NCBI GenBank assembly: GCA_039808885.1
Contig: JBDHTX010000002.1
Coordinates: forward strand, 1 to 64,000
DNA length: 64,000 nucleotides
Source: Dongia_A sp039808885
GTDB lineage: Bacteria; Pseudomonadota; Alphaproteobacteria; Dongiales; Dongiaceae
Direction of reading: 5' to 3'
The notes below the pieces were generated by a model that had not been told where the DNA came from, ran no database searches, and worked only from the letters and a program-made list of their open reading frames with translations. Numbering within the stretch: position 1 is the stretch's first letter; each line of letters opens with the position of its first letter. Both the position numbers and the translations under genes were made by a program. Shown here piece by piece: positions 52,093 through 60,724 of the stretch.

Positions 52093-52596
52093 ATGACGCA
52101 AAATACTGCCAATTCCCAGCTGGACGCCGTCGACCTGAAAATCCTGGCCGCGCTGCAGGAGAATTGCCGCATCACTCTAGCAGAATTGTCCGAGCATGTC
52201 GGGCTGTCGCAATCGCCGTGCCTGCGGCGCTGGCGCCGGCTGGAGGATGACGGCTACATCACGCGCTATACCGCGCTGGTCAACGCGCGGAAACTCGGCC
52301 GCAAGATGATGGCCTTCGTCGAGATCAAGCTCGCCATCCACAGCGACGAGACCATCGAGGCCTTCGAGCGCGCCATCCGCCAGGCGCCGCAGGTGCAGGA
52401 ATGCCATTTGATGACCGGGCAGCGCGACTACCTGCTGCGCGTGCTGGTCGACGACCTCGACGCCTACGATGATTTCGTCAAGACGGTGCTGCGCTCGGTC
52501 AGCAACATCAGCTCGATGGAGACCTCCTTCGCCCTGCATGAGGTGAAGTCGCTGACCCAGAGCTTCGAGATGCGGCCGGCGAAAAAGCAGAAATGA
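52093..52596 (+). CDS. Lrp/AsnC family transcriptional regulator
   Basis: A 167-residue regulator. The HTH at residues about 9-70 (LDLKILAALQENCRI-type start, LAELSEHVGLSQSPCLRRWRRLE) is followed by the RAM ligand-binding domain (ECHLMTGQRDYLLRVLV near 112-128). Lrp proteins sense amino acids. It is divergent from the PLP enzyme and overlaps chaC, consistent with control of sulfur amino acid or glutathione turnover. Confidence 0.9.
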   Translation: MTQNTANSQLDAVDLKILAALQENCRITLAELSEHVGLSQSPCLRRWRRLEDDGYITRYTALVNARKLGRKMMAFVEIKLAIHSDETIEAFERAIRQAPQVQECHLMTGQRDYLLRVLVDDLDAYDDFVKTVLRSVSNISSMETSFALHEVKSLTQSFEMRPAKKQK

Positions 52597-53282
52597 AGCC
52601 GCAAGCCCCTCGCAACCTCGCCCTCACCCGCGAGATGATCGCGGCGCGCTTTCCCGACAGGCCGAAGGACGATCCCGGCGCCCACCGGCTGCTGAGCGAG
52701 GCGGAGCTGGCGGCCTATCTCGACCGCATCCTGCTGCAGCACGACGAGGGCGATCTCTGGGTCTTCGGCTACGGCTCGCTGATGTGGAAGCCGGAAATGG
52801 ACTTCGCGGAGGCGCGGCCTGCGCTGCTCAACGGCTGGCACCGCCGCTTCTGCCTGTGGCAATGGCGCTGGCGCGGCTCGCGGCACAATCCGGGGCTGAT
52901 GCTGGCGCTGGACAAGGGCGGCGCCTGCCGCGGCGTCGCCTATCGCCTGGCGGCGCCCGGCGTGCGCGAGAAGGTCTCGGCGGTCTGGAAGCGCGAGATG
53001 ACCAGCAACGGCTACCGCCCGCGCTGGGTGAAGTTGACGACCATGCAGGGGCCCGTGCGCGGCATCGCCTTCACCGCCAACACCGAGAGCGAGCGCTACG
53101 CTGGCCGCATCGACGACGCCATCGTCGCCGATCACCTGGCCAAGGCCTGCGGCGAGGGCGGCACCGGCGCCGAATACCTGCTGGAAACCGTGCTCAAATG
53201 CGAGGAGCTCGGCATCCACGACCGCTTCCTGTGGCGGCTGCAGGAGCTGGTGGCGGAAAGATTGGGCAGCGCGCCGGAATAG
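52593..53282 (+). CDS. ChaC-type gamma-glutamylcyclotransferase
   Basis: A 229-residue protein of the ChaC family. VFGYGSLMWKP at about residues 57-67 is the substrate-binding loop, and the WHRRFCLWQW segment follows. ChaC enzymes cleave glutathione into 5-oxoproline and Cys-Gly. The ATG overlaps the lrp stop (ATGA), so they form one operon. With the PLP enzyme and the GST nearby this suggests cysteine/glutathione recycling. Confidence 0.87.
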   Translation: MKPQAPRNLALTREMIAARFPDRPKDDPGAHRLLSEAELAAYLDRILLQHDEGDLWVFGYGSLMWKPEMDFAEARPALLNGWHRRFCLWQWRWRGSRHNPGLMLALDKGGACRGVAYRLAAPGVREKVSAVWKREMTSNGYRPRWVKLTTMQGPVRGIAFTANTESERYAGRIDDAIVADHLAKACGEGGTGAEYLLETVLKCEELGIHDRFLWRLQELVAERLGSAPE

Positions 53283-53322
53283 GTCTACGCTGCGGTCTTC
53301 ACACCATCCCGACAGGTGATGT

Positions 53323-53931
53323 TTGGACCTCCTCCTCTACGGCAACCGCGAATCCGGGCATTCCTACAAGGTGCGCCTGGCGCTGACCTTGACGCAGACG
53401 GCGCATCAGTACCGGCCGGTGGACCTCGCCCTGCCGCGCGACCAGCGGCCGGCGGAGTTCCGGCAGGTGAGCAAATTCGGCGAGGTGCCGGTGCTGGTCG
53501 ACCGCGGCCAGGTCTATGTGCAGTCGGACGCCATCCTGCTGCACCTGGCGCAGCGCGAGCACAAGCTCTACGGCCGCGACGCGATCGACCACGACCAGGT
53601 GCGCGAATGGCTGTTCTGGGAGGCCAACCGCATCGGCCTCTCGGTGCCCAATCTGCGCTTCGCGCTGCGCTGGCTGCCGGAGACGCCCAAGGACGTGCTC
53701 GACTGGCTGCGCCAGCGCGCGCTGGCCGATCTCGGCCGCCTCGACGACGAATTCGCCAGCCGCAAGTTCCTGCTCGGCGATTTCCCGACCGTGGCCGACA
53801 TCGCCTGTTGCGGCTATCTCTTCTGGCTCGACCAGGCCGAGCTGGACCGCGACGCCTGGCCCAACGTCTCGCGCTGGCTCACCGACCTCAGCGCGCTGCC
53901 GGGCTGGCAGCATCCCTACGATCTTATGTAG
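53323..53931 (+). CDS. Glutathione S-transferase family protein
   Basis: A 202-residue GST. The thioredoxin-like N-terminal domain has LLLYGNRESGHSYKVRLAL and the conserved FGEVPVL with cis-proline near residue 56, QSDAIL near 68, and a helical C-terminal domain with a GDFPTVADIACCGYL segment. The start is TTG at 53323; AGGTGATG precedes it. It lies 40 bp after chaC and may share its transcript. Confidence 0.88.
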   Translation: MDLLLYGNRESGHSYKVRLALTLTQTAHQYRPVDLALPRDQRPAEFRQVSKFGEVPVLVDRGQVYVQSDAILLHLAQREHKLYGRDAIDHDQVREWLFWEANRIGLSVPNLRFALRWLPETPKDVLDWLRQRALADLGRLDDEFASRKFLLGDFPTVADIACCGYLFWLDQAELDRDAWPNVSRWLTDLSALPGWQHPYDLM

Positions 53932-53939
53932 GCGGAACA

Positions 53940-53962
53940 GCGCCCCGGGCGTGACGGGGCGC
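53940..53962 (+). terminator. Hairpin terminator after gst
   Basis: GCGCCCCG, loop, CGGGGCGC, followed by AACTTGTTT. Nine bases after the gst stop; the T-run partly coincides with the parS site. Confidence 0.5.
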
Positions 53963-53966
53963 AACT

Positions 53967-53982
53967 TGTTTCACGTGAAACA
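53967..53982. promoter_or_regulatory. parS centromere site for ParB
   Basis: TGTTTCACGTGAAACA is a perfect 16-bp palindrome identical to the bacterial chromosomal parS consensus bound by ParB. It lies between the converging gst and coq9 genes. parS sites cluster near the replication origin, and MipZ (23254), which binds ParB, is in the same window. Confidence 0.92.
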
Positions 53983-53990
53983 GCGGCGCG

Positions 53991-54677
53991 TCAGCCGTGC
54001 CGCGCCCGGGTGCGGAAGTGGCCCTTGCGGGCGCCGCCGGGCCGCATGCGCTGCGCGACGCGGAACGGGTTTGGCAAACGCTCGGTCAGGCTGCCGAGGC
54101 GGCCGAGCAGCTTCGGCACCTGCATCACCTCCTCGATGCGGCGGTCGAGGAAGGCCCAGGTGTCGGCGCAATCGGGCGAGCGGTCGTTGAGCCAGTAGAG
54201 CAGGGTCGCTGAATAGACGCCGGCCAGCAGGCCGCGCTTGGTGTAGAAGTTGAAATCCGTCGCCGTGTCGCCGGCCGCGTACCAGATCGCGTCGACGGTG
54301 CGGTAGAGCAGTTTCAGCGCCAGCGGCGCGTTCAATGGCATCGACAGGAACGAGCAGGCCGACTTGATCGCCTCGCGGTGGCGCAGATGACGCTGCAGCC
54401 GCGCCTTGACGCCAAAGGCGACGCGGTCGCGCACCCGCATCTCCGCGACATTGGCCTTCGCCATGTCCTCCAGCATCAACCGGTCGGCGATCTCGTTGTG
54501 GAAGGCGAGCACCTCGGCCATGCCGCCGGGAAAGGCGTTGAGCGCGCGGTCGGCGGGAATGCCGGCCTCGCGCGCGCCGGCGTCGAAGGCGGTCTGCGAC
54601 CAGCCGTCGAAGGCGGCGTGGGACAGCATCGCCTCCAGCAGGGCCACGCGGTCGGCGTCGCGATCGTAACCGGCCAT
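53991..54677 (-). CDS. coq9: COQ9 family ubiquinone biosynthesis protein
   Basis: A 228-residue helical protein of the COQ9 family: DADRVALLEAMLSHAAFDGWSQ at the start (TetR-like N-terminal helices) and AIWYAAGDTATDFNFYTKRGLL near residue 133, the lipid-binding core signature. COQ9 binds ubiquinone intermediates and assists COQ7 hydroxylation. GGAGGAGGAG precedes the ATG at 54677, inside the end of the def gene. Cotranscribed with def. Confidence 0.9.
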   Translation of the reverse strand: MAGYDRDADRVALLEAMLSHAAFDGWSQTAFDAGAREAGIPADRALNAFPGGMAEVLAFHNEIADRLMLEDMAKANVAEMRVRDRVAFGVKARLQRHLRHREAIKSACSFLSMPLNAPLALKLLYRTVDAIWYAAGDTATDFNFYTKRGLLAGVYSATLLYWLNDRSPDCADTWAFLDRRIEEVMQVPKLLGRLGSLTERLPNPFRVAQRMRPGGARKGHFRTRARHG

Positions 54678-54679
54678 GC

Positions 54680-55228
54680 TCACTCCTCCTCCACGTCTTC
54701 CTCGCCGAAGCGGCGCAATTCCTCGACGAAGGCCAGCGAGGAAAGATCCGTCATCCGCATGGGGTAGAGAATGCCGTCGAGATGATCGCATTCGTGCTGC
54801 ACCACCCGGGCATGATAGCCGCTCGCCTCGCGCTCGAACATGCGGCCATGCAGGTCGAGCGCCCGGTAGCGGATGCGGGTCCAGCGCGGCACCTGGCCGG
54901 CGAGGCCGGGGACCGACAGGCAGGCCTCCACCCCCGGCGCCTTTTCCTCGGTCAGGGGCTCGATCTCCGGGTTGATGAGCACGGTGAGGGGGATGTCCTC
55001 CCGGGTCTCGCCTTCCCCATTCCGCCGGCTGCCGGGGACGAAGAAGATCACGACTCGCTTGGAGACATGCACCTGGGGGGCGGCCAGGCCGATCCCCCCG
55101 ATATCTTGCAGGGTCTCCACCATGTCGCGCACAAGCTGTTGAATCTCCGGGGAAATCGGCTCCTGCACCGGCTCGGCCCGGTGCTTCAGCACCGGGTGGC
55201 CCATGCGCGCGATTTTCAGGATCGCCAT
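54680..55228 (-). CDS. def: Peptide deformylase
   Basis: A 182-residue metalloenzyme that removes the N-formyl group from new proteins. Motif 1 GIGLAAPQV is at about residues 45-53, motif 2 is EACLSVP (EGCLS in most homologues, metal ligand Cys), and motif 3 QHECDHLDG gives two His ligands and the catalytic Glu. The Gly-to-Ala change in motif 2 is typical of divergent, second-type deformylases, so this may not be the main copy. Two bases separate its stop from coq9. Confidence 0.9.
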   Translation of the reverse strand: MAILKIARMGHPVLKHRAEPVQEPISPEIQQLVRDMVETLQDIGGIGLAAPQVHVSKRVVIFFVPGSRRNGEGETREDIPLTVLINPEIEPLTEEKAPGVEACLSVPGLAGQVPRWTRIRYRALDLHGRMFEREASGYHARVVQHECDHLDGILYPMRMTDLSSLAFVEELRRFGEEDVEEE

Positions 55229-55461
55229 GCCCTCCGCCCTCCCTTTCCCCTTGAAATATGGGCTAAAATCGCGCCGGCCGGAAGCCTCGACGGGCCTTCA
55301 CAAGCCTCCCCGCCTGTGCTACACACCGCGCCAATCCACGGGCGGCCCGATGCCGCCCGATGTGTTTTTGCGGCTTTACCCGCGTGGGTTCAGCCCATTT
55401 GGGTTTAGAGGGGCCGGCGGATGGACCGGCCGAAGACAGAGAATCAGGAGCTGGATCAACC

Positions 55462-55665
55462 GTGCAAGTCCTCGTCCGAGACAACAACGTCGACCAGGCC
55501 CTCCGCGCGCTCAAGAAGAAGATGCAGCGCGAGGGCATTTTCCGCGAAATGAAGATGCGCCGGAACTACGAGAAGCCCTCGGAGAAGAAGGCGCGCGAGA
55601 AGGCGGAAGCGGTGCGGCGTCATCGGAAGCTGCTGCGCAAGCGCCTGGAGCGCGAAGGCTACTAG
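55462..55665 (+). CDS. rpsU: 30S ribosomal protein S21
   Basis: A 67-residue basic protein: MQVLVRDNNVDQALRALKKK at the start and the conserved EKPSEKKAREKAEAVRRHRK middle. Start is GTG at 55462 with AGGAG 12 bases upstream. S21 helps start-site selection by contacting the anti-Shine-Dalgarno region. A strong terminator follows. The gene stands alone and is divergent from def-coq9, a neighbourhood common in alphaproteobacteria. Confidence 0.95.
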   Translation: MQVLVRDNNVDQALRALKKKMQREGIFREMKMRRNYEKPSEKKAREKAEAVRRHRKLLRKRLEREGY

Positions 55666-55691
55666 TCGCCACTTCAGCGGGACAACGGTTG

Positions 55692-55725
55692 ATCGGGGTC
55701 GGCTTGCCGGCCCCGATTTGTTTTT
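55692..55725 (+). terminator. Rho-independent terminator of rpsU
   Basis: ATCGGGG and CCCCGAT arms with an inner CGGC/GCCG stem, followed by TTTGTTTTT, 26 bp after the rpsU stop. Confidence 0.85.
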
Positions 55726-55743
55726 GGGATGCGCTGCTCGCGC

Positions 55744-55847
55744 CTAGAGCATTTTCCGCCGAAGTGGAAACCGGTTCGGCGTCGAAAATGCGACCAATCA
55801 ACAGGATTGGACCATGATGCGATTCAATCCAATCGCATCATGGTCTA
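55744..55847. repeat. CTAG-bounded palindromic repeat
   Basis: Starts CTAGAGCATTTTCC and ends GGTCTAG. The first half folds as GCATTTTC against GAAAATGC; the second half is a perfect 15-bp inverted repeat, GACCATGATGCGATT and AATCGCATCATGGTC. Elements opening with this CTAGAGCATTTTCC core are common dispersed repeats in alphaproteobacterial genomes. The right end supplies the stop codon of the gene at 55845. Confidence 0.75.
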
Positions 55848-56450
55848 GTCGGCCAGATGGGCCCCATCCGGCACCTCGCCCGCGAGGAAGGCGGCGCGGT
55901 GGTCGGGATCGCCAAGGTCCATCTCGAACTTGACCCACCTGCCGTTCTTCAGCACCGCCATCCACCACGTGCCTTCCACGTCATCCGCGAACTGCCAGAG
56001 GATGTGGTAGCCCTCCTCGTTGCTGTAGCCCTCGTTGTCGGCCTGGATGATGCCGCCGGCCTGCTCCATCAGCGTCTGGCGGATTGTGTCGATCACGTCC
56101 CAGCCTTCGCCTTCTTCCGCGCCGGCGACGACCTGGATCGCATAGATCGCCTTGACCTTGGGCAGGTAGGCCTTGAGCCAGGCGGCGGCGGAAGCGGGCC
56201 GCGCCTTGGCGATCCCCTCCAGCAGCTCGCCGATCTCCTCCTCCGCCAGACTGCCCGGCTCAACCAGGTCGCATTCGACGGTGGCGATGTCCCTGCCTTC
56301 GGGATGGGCGAGGACGATCTGGCGCCAGGTGGTCTCCGCGCTGTCGCCGGAGATCGCGACGGGCGCGCCCAGATCCTCGAGCGCATCCATGAGCCGCGTC
56401 AGCGGCACGCGCATCTCACTGGGCGACAGGATGCGGATGTAGTGACCCAT
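55845..56450 (-). CDS. Conserved-looking cytoplasmic protein of unknown function
   Basis: A 201-residue acidic protein without signal or membrane segments. It begins MGHYIRILSPSEMRVPL, contains TVECDLVEPGSLAEEEIGELL near residue 57 and a Trp-rich ILWQFADDVEGTWWMAVLKNGRWVKF near 153. I do not recognise a named domain; the layout suggests two alpha-beta halves. GGAGGG lies 5 bases before the ATG. The last codons come from the CTAG-bounded repeat, so the natural C-terminus may have been altered. It is 15 bp downstream of uppP on the same strand. Confidence 0.65.
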   Translation of the reverse strand: MGHYIRILSPSEMRVPLTRLMDALEDLGAPVAISGDSAETTWRQIVLAHPEGRDIATVECDLVEPGSLAEEEIGELLEGIAKARPASAAAWLKAYLPKVKAIYAIQVVAGAEEGEGWDVIDTIRQTLMEQAGGIIQADNEGYSNEEGYHILWQFADDVEGTWWMAVLKNGRWVKFEMDLGDPDHRAAFLAGEVPDGAHLAD

Positions 56451-56465
56451 GCGGCCCTCCGGCGC

Positions 56466-57263
56466 CTACCACATCACCAGCAGGATCAGCGCGCCGAGCG
56501 CGATGCGGTACCAGGCGAAGATCGTGAAATTGTGGCTGGAGACATAGCGCAGCAGCCAGCGGATGCAGAGCAGCGCGGCGACGAACGACACGATGGTGCC
56601 GACCGCCAGGATGCCGATATCGTCGGCGGAGAACTCCTGACGGTGCTTCACCAGGTCGTAGCCGCCGGCGGCGATCAGCGTCGGCACGGCGAGGAAGAAG
56701 GAGAACTCCGTCGCCGCCTTGCGCGACAGGCCGCACAGCATGCCGCCGATGATGGTGGCCCCCGCGCGCGACACGCCGGGGATGAGCGAGCAGCATTGCG
56801 CCAGCCCCACCAGGAAGGCGTCGCGGAAGGTCATCTCCTCGATGCTGTCGATGCGCCAGGCCTTGTAGGAGCGCTCCACCGCCAGGATCACCAGGGCGCC
56901 GACGATGAGGGCGACCGCGACCGGCAGCGAGCCGAACAGATGGGACTTGATCAGGCCGCCGAAAGCCAGGCCCATCACCGCCGCCGGCAGGAAGGCGACG
57001 AACAGCTTGGCGACGAAGATCTGCTCCGGCCGCCGGGTGAACAGGCCGATGGCAAGGGCGATGAACTTCACCCGGTACTGCCACATGACCGCCAGCATCG
57101 CGCCGGTCTGGATCATGATCAGGAAGGCCTTGCCCTTCTCGTCGTTGAAGTCGAGCAACTCGCCGGCCAGGATCAGGTGCCCGGTGGAGGAGATCGGCAG
57201 GAACTCGGTCAAGCCCTCGACGATGCCGAGGATGACGGCTTTCAGCAGAAGAACGAGATCCAT
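56466..57263 (-). CDS. uppP: Undecaprenyl-diphosphatase UppP (BacA)
   Basis: A 265-residue membrane enzyme that removes the pyrophosphate's outer phosphate from undecaprenyl diphosphate, recycling the carrier for peptidoglycan. Motif EGLTEFLPISSTGH spans residues 16-29 and the second motif LIPGVSRAGAT (PGxSRxxxT) is near 155. About eight helices. Full length for the family. The unknown gene downstream may be cotranscribed. Confidence 0.94.
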   Translation of the reverse strand: MDLVLLLKAVILGIVEGLTEFLPISSTGHLILAGELLDFNDEKGKAFLIMIQTGAMLAVMWQYRVKFIALAIGLFTRRPEQIFVAKLFVAFLPAAVMGLAFGGLIKSHLFGSLPVAVALIVGALVILAVERSYKAWRIDSIEEMTFRDAFLVGLAQCCSLIPGVSRAGATIIGGMLCGLSRKAATEFSFFLAVPTLIAAGGYDLVKHRQEFSADDIGILAVGTIVSFVAALLCIRWLLRYVSSHNFTIFAWYRIALGALILLVMW

Positions 57264-57347
57264 GTCGATGCGCCCGAGTCGTGCCGGAGGAGATGCCGGA
57301 CGCTAGCGGAATTGCGGGGTGAGTGCGACCGGCGATATGCCCATACC

Positions 57348-57437
57348 CGTCATTGCCGGGCGTGTCCCGGCAATCCATGCGCTGGTGAAGCTTGCAAAGG
57401 CGCCGTATGGATCACCGGGACAAGCCCGGTGATGACA
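57348..57437. repeat. Composite palindromic element
   Basis: CGTCATTGCCGGGCGTGTCC-type hairpin with GGCAATCCA, a 30-bp middle and ATGGATCACCGGG with CCCGGTGATGAC. Lies in the 194-bp gap between uppP and the response regulator; no gene is seen in that gap. Confidence 0.75.
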
Positions 57438-57457
57438 TTTGGGGGCAGCGAATGCCT

Positions 57458-58369
57458 CTACGGCAGCACTTTCAGCTGGTTCCGTCCGCCATGCTTGGCG
57501 CCGACCAGCGCCTCGGCGGCGAGGCTGAGGAATTCCGGCATGCCCTCGCGCGTCTTCGGCTCCAGCGTGGCGAGGCCGATGGAGACGGTCACCTGGCCGG
57601 CATCGCTCTCGGCGAAGGGCAGGCGCAGATCGCGCACCCGGCCGAGCAGACGCTGCGCCACATGCTGGGCCCCGGCGACGTCGGTGTCGGGCATCAGCGC
57701 CACGAACTGGTCGCCGTGATAGCGCGCCAGCAGATCGACCGGGCGGCGGATCTCCGCCGCCAGCGCGGTCGCCAGCTGCCGCAGCACCTCGTCGCCCGCC
57801 GTGTAGCCGTGCTGTTCGTTGTAGGCGCGGAAGTTGTCGATATCGATGACCGCGACCGAAACCTGCGTGTGATGGCGCAGGCCGCGGCGCCATTCGCGCT
57901 CGGCATGGGCGTCGAAATGCGACAGGCTGGCGACGCCGCTGACCAGGTCGATGCCGGCCTGGTGCACCAGGGTGTCGCGCTCCTGCTTCATGTCGAGGTG
58001 GCGCTGCACGCGCGCCGCCAGCACCAGGGGGCTCAGCGGCTTGGCGATGAAATCGACGGCGCCCAGGGCAAGGCCGCGGATCGCCACCGGCTCCTGCGCC
58101 GCGCTGGCCAGCAGCACGATCGGCACGCTGCGCGTGGTGGGCGCGTTGCGGAAATGCTTGATCATGCCGTGGACGATGCCGGCATCCTGGTCGTCGCCGA
58201 TGTCGACGGCGATCAGGTCCGGCGGCCGGCGGTCGGCGAGCCGCATGGCCTCGCCCGCATCCCCGGCGGCCAGGATTTCGCGCCGTCCCTTGAAGGTGAT
58301 CTTGAACACCGCCCGGTTGGCGATCGAGGCGTTGATCAGCAGCAGCTTGTCCGACATTGGGTTATTCAT
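57458..58369 (-). CDS. Response regulator with degenerate GGDEF domain
   Basis: A 303-residue protein. Residues about 6-125 are a receiver domain with Asp56 in DLIAVDIG as the likely phosphorylation site and Lys110 in AKPLSP. Residues about 135-303 are a GGDEF fold with the DIDNFRAYNEQHG metal-binding strand, but the active loop reads HGDQF (218-222) instead of GGDEF. The Glu-to-Gln change at a metal-binding position makes cyclic-di-GMP synthesis doubtful; it may bind GTP or act as a scaffold. No ribosome site is obvious; the ATG at 58357 is an alternative start. Confidence 0.82.
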   Translation of the reverse strand: MNNPMSDKLLLINASIANRAVFKITFKGRREILAAGDAGEAMRLADRRPPDLIAVDIGDDQDAGIVHGMIKHFRNAPTTRSVPIVLLASAAQEPVAIRGLALGAVDFIAKPLSPLVLAARVQRHLDMKQERDTLVHQAGIDLVSGVASLSHFDAHAEREWRRGLRHHTQVSVAVIDIDNFRAYNEQHGYTAGDEVLRQLATALAAEIRRPVDLLARYHGDQFVALMPDTDVAGAQHVAQRLLGRVRDLRLPFAESDAGQVTVSIGLATLEPKTREGMPEFLSLAAEALVGAKHGGRNQLKVLP

Positions 58370-58551
58370 CAGTTAGACCGGGCCCCTAGGAAAAGGTGTC
58401 TAACACAGCCGCAACCCGGTTATCCAGCCCGGGACTCGACCGGCATGCATTGAATCTTACCTCATCCCCGGGTGGAAGCGAGCGCGATTGTTGCGACTGC
58501 GCCGCACCGCCCGGGAGGCCGGCTCCTGCCGCGCGATTGCGGCAAGGCGGT

Positions 58552-60612
58552 TCAAGCGCTGCGGATCTGGGCAATGAACTCCTCGACTTCGCGCGCCAGG
58601 GCAGAGGTCTCCTGGGCCAGGGTCCCGGTGGCGTCCAGCACCCGGTTGGCCGCCGCGCCGGTCTGGGTCGCGGCATCGGCCACGCCGCCGATATTGTCGC
58701 TCACCTGATGGGTGCCGGTCGCGGCCTGCTGCGCATTGCTGGAAATCTCGCGCGTGGCCGCCGATTGCTCCTCCACCGCCGCGGCGATGGAACTGGAAAT
58801 CTCGTTCACCTGCTGGATCGTGCCGGTGACGTTGCCCATGGCCTTGGCCACCTTCTCCGTCGAGTCGCGCATGGCGGAGATCTGGCCGGTGATCTCCTCG
58901 GTCGCCTTCGAGGTCTGGTTGGCGAGGTTCTTCACCTCCGAGGCCACCACCGCGAAGCCCTTGCCCGCCTCGCCGGCGCGCGCCGCCTCGATGGTGGCGT
59001 TCAAGGCCAGCAGATTGGTCTGCTCCGCGATGTCATTGATCAGGCGGATGACGGCGCCAATCTTCTGCGAGGATTCGACCAGCTCGCTCATCGTCGCATT
59101 GGCCTGGTCGATCTCGGTCACCGCCTCCTGGGCGACCGTGGTGCTCTTGGTGACCTGGCCGCTGATCTCGGCGATCGAGGCGGAGAGCTCTTCCGAGGAG
59201 GCCGCCACCGTCTGCACATTGGCCGAGGCCTGCTGCGTGGCGGAGGAGACCATCACCACCTGCTGCGAACTCTCGTCGGCGATGCGCGACATCGCCTTGG
59301 CATCGTCCTGCAGCCCCTTCACCGAGGCCTCCACCGAGCCCAGCACGCGCTTGACGTTGGCATCCAGGCGGTCGGCGAGGTCCAGCATGACGCGCTTGCG
59401 CTCCGCCTCGGCGTTGCGCTTGCCTTCCTCCTGCTGCTCGGCCAGGCGGCGGCGCTCGATCTGCCCGTCGCGCAGCACGGCGACGGCGCGCGACAGGTCG
59501 CCCAGCTCGTCCTTGCGCTCGACGCCGGAGACGTCCCGGTCAAGCTCGCCATTGGCGATGGCGCGGGTGAGCGCGGCGAGCCCGACGATCGGCCGCGCCA
59601 TGGCCCCGCCCATCCACCAGAACAGCGCGACGCCGCCCAGCAGGATGGCGAGGGTGACGGCGGCGTTCACTTCCGCCGCGCGGATGGCGGGGCCGACGAT
59701 GGCCGCCTCCGGCACGCGCACCACCAGCTTCCAGGTCTCGGACGGGCCGTGGAACGGCACCGGCATGATGAAGTAGCGATAGCCGGCATGGTCGCTGGCC
59801 TGGGTCAGCTCCTGGGCGTTGAGCCAGGCCTTGACCGGGTCGCCATCGGCCACCGGCTGGCCCAGCGATTTGGGGTCGGCATTGCTGGCCCAGGTGCCGA
59901 CATCCGACACCAGCATGACGTCGCCGGCGCCGAGCGGTTTGATCTCGGCCAGGGCCTGCTGCAGCTTGGTCATGTCGAAATCGACGGTGGCGATGCCGAT
60001 GCCCTTGCCGTCGGCCATGATCGGCACGCTGACGGTCGACATCAGCACGTCCTTGCCTTCGACCGGATAGATGTAGGGCGGCACCAGGGTGGTGCGGTTG
60101 TTCTTCAGCGGCGTCAGGTACCAGCCCTCGATGCCGGCCTCGACGGTCATGATCAGCGGCTCGATGCCGACCGTGCCGTCGGCCTTGTTGAAATAGTAGG
60201 GCACGTAGCGGCCCTGATCATCCTGCTGCGGCTTCAGCCCGATGAATTCGGCGTCGCGGCCGTCATAGCCGTTCGGCTCGAAGGCGATGGTGATGCCGAC
60301 GAAGCGCTGGTTGGCGTGGATGACCGAGCTGCCGAGATCGGCCAGCGCCGTGCGCGGCACCCCCGCCTGGCGCGCGCCTTCGACCGCGCGCGCCGTGGTC
60401 TCGGCCACGTCGATCGCCGGCTGGATGTAGTTGGTGACCTGGCGCGCCGTGCCCTGGACCACCGCCTCAACCGTGCGCTCGGCGTCCGCGCTGGCCTGGG
60501 TGAAGGAACTCCAGCCGGCATAGCCGCCGGCGCAGGCGAACCCCGCCAGCAGGATGAGCGAGCCGGACAGGCTCAGCCGGGCACGAAGTTTCAGGTTTCC
60601 AAGCATGTACAT
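58552..60612 (-). CDS. Methyl-accepting chemotaxis protein with dCache ligand domain
   Basis: A 686-residue chemoreceptor. A helix at about residues 13-33, a periplasmic dCache domain to about 320 (distal-pocket segment GIEGWYLTPLKNNR followed by PYIYPV), a second helix at about 325-345, HAMP (to about 400) and the cytoplasmic signalling domain with the hairpin tip AEQTNLLALNATIEAARAGEAGKGFAVVA region near 535-560. dCache receptors often bind amino acids or amines. CGGGAG precedes the ATG. No other chemotaxis gene is adjacent. Confidence 0.92.
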   Translation of the reverse strand: MYMLGNLKLRARLSLSGSLILLAGFACAGGYAGWSSFTQASADAERTVEAVVQGTARQVTNYIQPAIDVAETTARAVEGARQAGVPRTALADLGSSVIHANQRFVGITIAFEPNGYDGRDAEFIGLKPQQDDQGRYVPYYFNKADGTVGIEPLIMTVEAGIEGWYLTPLKNNRTTLVPPYIYPVEGKDVLMSTVSVPIMADGKGIGIATVDFDMTKLQQALAEIKPLGAGDVMLVSDVGTWASNADPKSLGQPVADGDPVKAWLNAQELTQASDHAGYRYFIMPVPFHGPSETWKLVVRVPEAAIVGPAIRAAEVNAAVTLAILLGGVALFWWMGGAMARPIVGLAALTRAIANGELDRDVSGVERKDELGDLSRAVAVLRDGQIERRRLAEQQEEGKRNAEAERKRVMLDLADRLDANVKRVLGSVEASVKGLQDDAKAMSRIADESSQQVVMVSSATQQASANVQTVAASSEELSASIAEISGQVTKSTTVAQEAVTEIDQANATMSELVESSQKIGAVIRLINDIAEQTNLLALNATIEAARAGEAGKGFAVVASEVKNLANQTSKATEEITGQISAMRDSTEKVAKAMGNVTGTIQQVNEISSSIAAAVEEQSAATREISSNAQQAATGTHQVSDNIGGVADAATQTGAAANRVLDATGTLAQETSALAREVEEFIAQIRSA

Positions 60613-60724
60613 GCGCTCCCGAGATTCAGTATTTTATGTCGCGAACTAGGTCGTCTGGCCTAATTAACGGGCGAACCTGAATCATTGGTAAACGCCGGCA
60701 GCGCAGCGTAAGTACTTAGCACCA

